Of a stretch of DNA of 58,137 nt, positions 52,744 to 58,137 are shown in pieces. The notes under the pieces are model-generated. The model worked only from the letters and a program-made list of their open reading frames with translations, did no database searches and was not told where the DNA came from. Both the position numbers and the translations under genes were made by a program. Where the stretch lies: NCBI GenBank assembly GCA_030536615.1, contig JAUNPQ010000007.1, positions 1 through 58,137 of the forward strand, written 5' to 3'. How positions within the stretch are numbered: position 1 is the first letter of the stretch; each line of letters begins with the position of its first letter. This DNA is from Bacteroidales bacterium (lineage in GTDB: Bacteria; Bacteroidota; Bacteroidia; Bacteroidales; Muribaculaceae).

Positions 52744-54189
52744 ATGAAACGCAACAATATAATGCTTACCGTTGTAGCCGCAACCACCGCCGTGGTTATG
52801 GCCGCATGCGCCACCGGCTCATCAGGCACGGCCGGCGGTGAAGTCACAGGCATAGGGGGAGCCTCATGGGCCGAGCCTACTCCTTACGGCATGGTGCTGG
52901 TGGACCGCGGTTCGATGAAAGTTGGTGTCGGCGAGGCTGACAGCGCATGGAATCTTGCCGCCGATGCCCGCGGAATAAGCGTGGACGGATTCTGGATGGA
53001 CGAGACCGAGATCACAAACAGCAAATACAAACAGTTTGTGTTCTGGGTGCGTGACTCCATTATCCGCGAACGTCTTGCCGACCCTGCCTATGGCGGTAAT
53101 GAAGACTTCAAGATTGAGGAAGACCGCGAGGGCAACCCCGTGCGTCCGCATCTGAACTGGAACAAGGCCATACCCTGGCGCAACCCCAATGAAGACGAGG
53201 CCCGCGCCATAGAGAGCGTATACCGCACAAACCCCATCACCGGCGTACGTGAACTTGACGGAGAACAGCTCAACTACCGCTATGAAGTGTACAACCACAC
53301 CGAGGCCGCCAAACGCAAGCACCGTCTTGATCCGCGCCGTAGGGTCTACAACACAGACCTCCCCGTGCCCACCGGGACACCCGTGATAAGCAAGGATACG
53401 GCCTACATCAATGATGAGGGTGAGATAATCCGTGAGACCATCACCCGCGGTCTGACCGGTGACTATGACTTCCTGAACACATACATTGTCAACGTTTATC
53501 CTGACACCACCGCATGGATAAATGACTTTGAGAATTCATACAATGAGCCGTACGTACGTCTTTATTTCAGCCATGGCGGTTACAATGAATATCCTGTTGT
53601 GGGAGTGAGCTGGGAACAGGCCAATGCCTTTGCCAACTGGCGTACCGACTACCTGCGCCGCTCATTGGGCAAAGAAGGAATATATGTGGAACCATACCGC
53701 CTTCCCACCGAGGCCGAATGGGAATTCGCAGCCCGTGCCGGCGTAAACGAGAATAAATATCCCTGGGATGGTGACCTGACCATGAGCGATGACAAAGGAT
53801 GTTTCTATGCCAACTTCAAGCCTCAGGAAGGCAATTATGTCAAGGACGGTCACGTCATCACCTCACGTGTGGGCACCTATGCACCAAATGATTTCGGTCT
53901 CTATGACATGGCCGGCAATGTGAGTGAGTGGACTTCCACGGCCTTTACTGAAAGTGTGGGCAAACTCCAGAATGACCTCAACCCGCAATATCGCTATGAT
54001 GCCGCCAAAGAAGATCCGTACAAGATGAAGCGCAAGATTGTGCGCGGCGGATCATGGAAAGATGTCTCCCATAACATACGCTCTGACTTGCGCATGTGGG
54101 AATATCAGAACGAGCAGCGCTCATATATAGGTTTCCGCTGTGTACGTTCACAGATAGGATTTGCCAAAGGGAACAAAAGTAAAAAATGA
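52744..54189 (+). CDS. porK: T9SS ring lipoprotein PorK/GldK
   Basis: A 481-residue lipoprotein (lipobox VVMAACATG, Cys about residue 22) with a formylglycine-generating-enzyme-type (FGE-sulfatase) fold: GVSWEQANAFANWRTDYL (near 287), the Trp-Glu-Phe-Ala-Ala-Arg block in EAEWEFAARAG and the NDFGLYDMAGNVSEW-KIVRGGSW blocks near 385-440. It forms, with PorN, the large periplasmic ring at the outer membrane. Catalytic FGE cysteines are not expected in GldK. Start of the conserved porK-L-M-N run. Confidence 0.95.
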   Translation: MKRNNIMLTVVAATTAVVMAACATGSSGTAGGEVTGIGGASWAEPTPYGMVLVDRGSMKVGVGEADSAWNLAADARGISVDGFWMDETEITNSKYKQFVFWVRDSIIRERLADPAYGGNEDFKIEEDREGNPVRPHLNWNKAIPWRNPNEDEARAIESVYRTNPITGVRELDGEQLNYRYEVYNHTEAAKRKHRLDPRRRVYNTDLPVPTGTPVISKDTAYINDEGEIIRETITRGLTGDYDFLNTYIVNVYPDTTAWINDFENSYNEPYVRLYFSHGGYNEYPVVGVSWEQANAFANWRTDYLRRSLGKEGIYVEPYRLPTEAEWEFAARAGVNENKYPWDGDLTMSDDKGCFYANFKPQEGNYVKDGHVITSRVGTYAPNDFGLYDMAGNVSEWTSTAFTESVGKLQNDLNPQYRYDAAKEDPYKMKRKIVRGGSWKDVSHNIRSDLRMWEYQNEQRSYIGFRCVRSQIGFAKGNKSKK

Positions 54190-54267
54190 CAATCATCGCA
54201 ACCATATAACAGGGCGGCGTTCTTTCTCCCGGAAAGATAATACGCACAGCCCACTCAAAAACAGACC

Positions 54268-55206
54268 ATGAGCAAGAACAAAGCAAAGAAACGCGGGGGC
54301 ATATTTTCCGCAAAAGGCCAACGCTTCTTCAATTTCGCATATTCAATAGGTGCCGCCATTGTGATATGGGGCGCACTCTTCAAAATATTGCACCTGCCCG
54401 GCGGCAATACGCTTCTGTCAATAGGCATGGGTACGGAGGTACTGATGTTTGTGCTTACTGCTTTTGACCGTCCTCCCCGTGAGTATGCCTGGGAAAACGT
54501 TTTCCCGCAGCTTGACAAAGGAAAGGACGCGGAAGAAGAGGAGACCGAGTCTGATCTTCCTGATGCAGAGACAATCGTTGCAGAGGTTGGCGCCGATGCT
54601 GACACAGATGTGTCTGCAATGCCCGCAGGCGCCGGTCAGACAATAATAGTCAGCGGCGGTGGCAGTGGCGCATTCGCGGCATCAGGAATTTCCGCTGCAC
54701 AGGCTGAGACCGCTCCGGCAACCCCCAGCGATGTGACCATGGACTACACAGCCCAGGTGGCATCACTTGCTGACGAAATGCGTCGTCTGCATGAGAGCAC
54801 AGCGGCACTCAACACAGTCAGTGAGACGCTGCTTGCCTCATACAAGGCTATTACTGACAATTCAGCCGACATAACCCGCACATCATCCGGATATGTTGAG
54901 CAGCTCTCGGACCTGAACCGTAACATACAGGGGCTGAATACTATTTATGAGATCCAGCTTAAAAGTATATCCTCTCAACTTGACAGCATAGAGCGCGTGA
55001 ACCGCGGCATAAAAGACATACGTGACATGTATGAGAAGAGTGCCGAACAGAGTGCAAGATATTGCGAGGAAACCGAGAAGATGGCACGCTACATGCAGCA
55101 ACTCAACAAGGTATATGAGAAGATGATCCACGCCATGACCGTCAACCCCATGATGGCATCCGGGCTTGCGCGTGACAATGCTGCGGAGGGTCAGGGCAAT
55201 GCCTGA
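54268..55206 (+). CDS. porL: T9SS motor protein PorL/GldL
   Basis: A 312-residue inner-membrane protein with two membrane helices near the N-terminus (FFNFAYSIGAAIVIWGALFKILHL in two parts, and GNTLLSIGMGTEVLMFVLTAF), followed by a long cytosolic region. GldL with GldM forms the proton-motive-force-driven rotary motor of T9SS; the Lys/Glu in and after the helices (KILHLPGG, GTEV) are the conserved transmembrane charges. The cytosolic tail has an Ala/Gly-rich stretch and coiled-coil segments. It is 78 bp after porK. Confidence 0.95.
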   Translation: MSKNKAKKRGGIFSAKGQRFFNFAYSIGAAIVIWGALFKILHLPGGNTLLSIGMGTEVLMFVLTAFDRPPREYAWENVFPQLDKGKDAEEEETESDLPDAETIVAEVGADADTDVSAMPAGAGQTIIVSGGGSGAFAASGISAAQAETAPATPSDVTMDYTAQVASLADEMRRLHESTAALNTVSETLLASYKAITDNSADITRTSSGYVEQLSDLNRNIQGLNTIYEIQLKSISSQLDSIERVNRGIKDIRDMYEKSAEQSARYCEETEKMARYMQQLNKVYEKMIHAMTVNPMMASGLARDNAAEGQGNA

Positions 55207-55243
55207 CTATTCCCATAAGAAAACAAAAGCCATATAACAGAAA

Positions 55244-56809
55244 ATGAGCGAAAATGTAAATAGACTGTCGCCGCGTCAGAAGATGATAAACCTTATGTAT
55301 ATCGTCCTGACAGCTATGCTGGCATTGAATGTGTCATCTGATGTGCTTGATGGTTTTACACAGGTGCATGAGGGACTGACGCGTTCAAATGACAATGTCA
55401 GTTCACGTAACGGCGCCATATATGGGCAGTTGGAGGCGTTTGCGGCGCAGAACCCCGAAAAAGGGCGTGTATGGCTTGACCGTGCCACAGAAGTGCGCCG
55501 TGAGACAGCGCGCATGTATCGGCTCGTTGACTCATTCAAGATGGAGATTGTCCGCAAGGCCGACGGTCCGGAAGGTGATCCTGACAACATAGTGAGCCGT
55601 GATGATCTTGAAGCTGCAGCCGTGGTGATGCTCTCACCCGGAAAACGCGAAGGCGAACGTCTGCGACACAGCATTGAGAACTACCGCAGTTTTGTGACTG
55701 GTTTTGTGCCTGACTCCACCAAGCGCAAGAGCATAGAAAGTGCATTGTCCACCATGCCTGTCAGACGGGCCGGACAACTTGCTCCCCAGGCTTGGGAAGA
55801 TGCCAAGTTCGACCAGCAGCCGGTTGTGGCCGCTGTGACACTCCTGTCAAAACTCCAGAACGATATACTCTATGCCGAGGGCGAGGCCCTGACGCATCTG
55901 CTTGGACAGGTTGATGCCGGTGACGTCCGCGTCAACGAACTCAATGCATTTGTGATTCCACAGTCAAGACTTGTGATGCGCGGCGGCGAATATCAGGCCA
56001 GCATTGTTCTTGCTGCCATTGACACCACCCAGCGGCCTTCAGTGTTTGTGAACGGAAACCGTCTGCCCGGTGACAAAGGATTGTACACCGTCCATACCGG
56101 CACAACCGGCACATTCACCTATCGCGGATATATACAGCTTCCACATGACGACGGCACAGTCAGCAAATATGATTTCAGCTCCGAATACACCGTTATTGAA
56201 CCCATGGCTACAGTGTCTGCCACAATGATGAACGTGCTCTATGCCGGTATAGACAATCCGGTGTCGATATCTGTTCCCGGTGTCCCCATGAATGCTATCT
56301 CGGCAACAATGACAAACGGCACACTCACCCGCAACGGGGATCATTGGGTGGCACGTCCTGCCGCCATAGGCAAAGAGGCTGTTGTCTCCGTCACAGCTAC
56401 CATGGACGGACGTCCCGTGAATGTTGCCACAACAACATTCCGTGTGCGCAAACTTCCCGATCCCACCGCATATATAGCATATAACGACGGAAAAGGGAAC
56501 ATTGACCATTACAAAGGAGGCAAACCTTTCAGCAAAGCCTTGTTGATGGCAGCCCAGGGCCTTGACGCAGCCATCGATGACGGATTGCTGGACACAAAGT
56601 TCACTGTGATCAGTTTCGAAACAATCATATTTGACTCAATGGGTAATGCGATGCCTTATGTCAGCGACGGCTCACGCTTTTCCGCACAGCAGCGACAGGC
56701 ATTCCAGCGTCTGACACGTGGAAAACGCTTCTTCATATCACGCATACGCGCCAAAGGGCCTGATGGAACAACACGTGACCTCTCTCCCATGGAAGTCATA
56801 ATAGGCTGA
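55244..56809 (+). CDS. porM: T9SS motor protein PorM/GldM
   Basis: A 521-residue protein with one N-terminal membrane helix (KMINLMYIVLTAMLALNVS, about residues 12-30) and a large periplasmic part of four domains (helical D1 at about 35-215, then beta domains D2-D4). The family opening RLSPRQKMINLMYIVLTAML is intact. It spans the periplasm from PorL to the PorK/PorN ring and is thought to transmit rotation. It is 37 bp after porL. Confidence 0.95.
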   Translation: MSENVNRLSPRQKMINLMYIVLTAMLALNVSSDVLDGFTQVHEGLTRSNDNVSSRNGAIYGQLEAFAAQNPEKGRVWLDRATEVRRETARMYRLVDSFKMEIVRKADGPEGDPDNIVSRDDLEAAAVVMLSPGKREGERLRHSIENYRSFVTGFVPDSTKRKSIESALSTMPVRRAGQLAPQAWEDAKFDQQPVVAAVTLLSKLQNDILYAEGEALTHLLGQVDAGDVRVNELNAFVIPQSRLVMRGGEYQASIVLAAIDTTQRPSVFVNGNRLPGDKGLYTVHTGTTGTFTYRGYIQLPHDDGTVSKYDFSSEYTVIEPMATVSATMMNVLYAGIDNPVSISVPGVPMNAISATMTNGTLTRNGDHWVARPAAIGKEAVVSVTATMDGRPVNVATTTFRVRKLPDPTAYIAYNDGKGNIDHYKGGKPFSKALLMAAQGLDAAIDDGLLDTKFTVISFETIIFDSMGNAMPYVSDGSRFSAQQRQAFQRLTRGKRFFISRIRAKGPDGTTRDLSPMEVIIG

Positions 56810-56859
56810 CCATCCATATGCAACCTGAAAATATCTCAACCATAAGAATACAGAAGATT

Positions 56860-57987
56860 ATGAACAACATATTGAAACGCCTCACTTTGATTTCCGCAGC
56901 TCTGATGATGCTCTCAGTCCCGATGATGGCTCAGCAGAGTTCGTCGACGCTGACACGCCGCAGTGCGGCTGATAAGGCCCGTAACCGTCAGGAGACAGGA
57001 GCGCCGAAGGTCTCAGACCGCCTGCAGGCGCATTACGATGATGCCGGCAAATCAATCACAGATGCTGACAGACAATGGATGCGTGTCATATACCGCGAAA
57101 TTGACCTTGACAAGGACAAAAACGCTCCACTCTACTTTCCTGAGGATAAAATCGGTGATCAGGAGAACCTGTTCAGAATAATCATGCGTCTGGTTGCAAA
57201 CAACCAGCTGCCGGTGTATGAATATCTTGATGGCCGGGAGATATTTACAGATGAATATCGCGTGAAAGTCCGTGACCTCCTTGACCGCTTCCACATTATA
57301 TATACTGATGCCAAAGGTAGCACCGAGAAAAATCCACGATTCAACATCGAGGAAAGCGACGTCCCCACAACAGAGGTGCTGAGCTACTTTGTGATAGAAC
57401 GTTGGGAGTTTGACACACGCCACAACCGCATGCGCACAATCGTCGAGGCCATCTGTCCCGTACTGCACCGCTCAGGTGATTTTGGCGGCGAAGCCGTCAA
57501 ATATCCTATGTTCTGGATAAAGTATTCCGATCTGCGCCCATGGTTGTCACAGCAGACTATTTTCACCACCGATGACAACAACCTGCCCACATGTTCATAC
57601 GACGATTTCTTCAATCTGACCATGTATGACGGCAACATCTACAAAACCCGGAATCTGCGCAACAAATCAATGATGCAGCTCTATCCCGATCCCGATGACA
57701 TGCGCCGCGCTCAGGACAGCATTCAGGCGCGTCTTGACAAATTCGAGGACAAATTATGGGTGCCTGATCGTGAGGACGTCATCGCAGATCGTCAGAAGCG
57801 CGACAACAAAGAAGTTGCATCTGCAGGCGGCCATACCGATGAAACAAGTGTGGAAGCTGTTGTGGAAGAACCTGCAAAGACAGCAAAACGATCCACAAAA
57901 CGTTCATCAAAGAAACATCCCAAAGTGAAAGAGACCAAGACAAAGACACAGTCCTCAGCCACACGTTCAGTGCGACGCCGCAAATAA
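56860..57987 (+). CDS. porN: T9SS ring protein PorN/GldN
   Basis: A 375-residue periplasmic protein. The ATG at 56860 gives a normal signal peptide (MNNILKRLTLISAALMMLSV, cleavage near MAQQ); an upstream ATG at 56818 would add 14 residues. The family core (QWMRVIYREIDLDKDKN, LVANNQLPVYEYLDG, FVIERWEFDTRHNRM, FWIKYSDLRPWLSQQ) is complete. It pairs with PorK in the ring. Residues about 335-375 form a Lys/Arg/Ser-rich tail (KRSTKRSSKKHPKVKE) of unknown use. It is the last protein gene of the T9SS block. Confidence 0.94.
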   Translation: MNNILKRLTLISAALMMLSVPMMAQQSSSTLTRRSAADKARNRQETGAPKVSDRLQAHYDDAGKSITDADRQWMRVIYREIDLDKDKNAPLYFPEDKIGDQENLFRIIMRLVANNQLPVYEYLDGREIFTDEYRVKVRDLLDRFHIIYTDAKGSTEKNPRFNIEESDVPTTEVLSYFVIERWEFDTRHNRMRTIVEAICPVLHRSGDFGGEAVKYPMFWIKYSDLRPWLSQQTIFTTDDNNLPTCSYDDFFNLTMYDGNIYKTRNLRNKSMMQLYPDPDDMRRAQDSIQARLDKFEDKLWVPDREDVIADRQKRDNKEVASAGGHTDETSVEAVVEEPAKTAKRSTKRSSKKHPKVKETKTKTQSSATRSVRRRK

Positions 57988-58010
57988 ACGTGCAATTTTT
58001 ACCCGAAAAA

Positions 58011-58042
58011 TTTGCACAGTTGAAAAAAAGTTGCGACCTTTG
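58011..58042 (+). promoter_or_regulatory. Promoter for tRNA-Gly
   Basis: TTTG (58011-58014) and GACCTTTG (58035-58042) are 20 nt apart; only the first base of the -7 consensus differs. The start would be near 58048, about 37 nt before the tRNA. Confidence 0.65.
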
Positions 58043-58084
58043 CATCGCAAACGCGAAATCGTTGCCGGTGCGTTTGTCCAACAT

Positions 58085-58137
<53 letters not shown>

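Overview
The window is chromosomal DNA of a Bacteroidales bacterium, most likely of the Muribaculaceae (family placement is inference). The evidence is a nearly complete type IX secretion system (T9SS) gene set, several secreted proteins with T9SS C-terminal sorting domains, promoters of the Bacteroidota type (TTG, about 20 nt, TAnnTTTG), poor Shine-Dalgarno signals, DUF3078/DUF4476/DUF5106-type proteins, and base composition slightly above 50 % G+C by eye. I see no prophage, insertion sequence, integrase or CRISPR array; coding density is high throughout.

Layout. 1-2000: the 3' part of a large T9SS cargo gene, broken by a frameshift in a run of seven G. 2267-8393 (plus strand): a small 2[4Fe-4S] ferredoxin, an ArnT/PMT-type glycosyltransferase, phoH, the menaquinone methyltransferase gene, and three envelope proteins. 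8401-15625 (minus): a compact seven-gene run (DUF5106 thioredoxin-like protein, mnmA, a BFN+UVR protein, a nucleoside permease, rsmE, kdsA, a TPR protein) behind one clear promoter. 15752-19684 (minus): two T9SS cargo proteins, one a NAGPA-type phosphodiester glycosidase. 19990-24013 (minus): msbA-like ABC exporter, queF, queC, lipid kinase. 24259-29854 (plus): pta-ackA, a clostripain-family lipoprotein, an MscS-type channel with an odd insertion, an AraC regulator. 29861-32229 (minus): N-acetylmuramidase and pepD. 32471-34154 (plus): small membrane protein, OmpH-like lipoprotein, polyprenyl-phosphate mannosyltransferase. 34199-37304 (minus): DUF4476 protein, AraC regulator, sufE, M28 peptidase, and the small SRP RNA. 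37446-39051 (plus): VanW-like protein and GH25 lysozyme.

The main accessory system is the T9SS block at 39200-57987, all on the plus strand: PorU-like C25 sortase 1, Rex repressor, a degenerate FAH-fold protein, PorU-like sortase 2, PorV, IspF, an ATPase fused to a TOPRIM/DUF4435-like domain, PorT, PorP, and PorK-L-M-N, followed by a tRNA-Gly cut by the window end. PorK/N form the periplasmic ring, PorL/M the proton-driven motor, PorT and PorP are outer-membrane parts, PorV carries cargo, and PorU cleaves and attaches it. The unusual points are two complete PorU-like proteases with intact His/Cys dyads in one locus, a redox repressor gene between them, and an OLD/PARIS-like ATPase-nuclease candidate embedded in the same block. 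SprA/Sov, PorW, PorZ, PorQ and PorX/PorY are not in the window.
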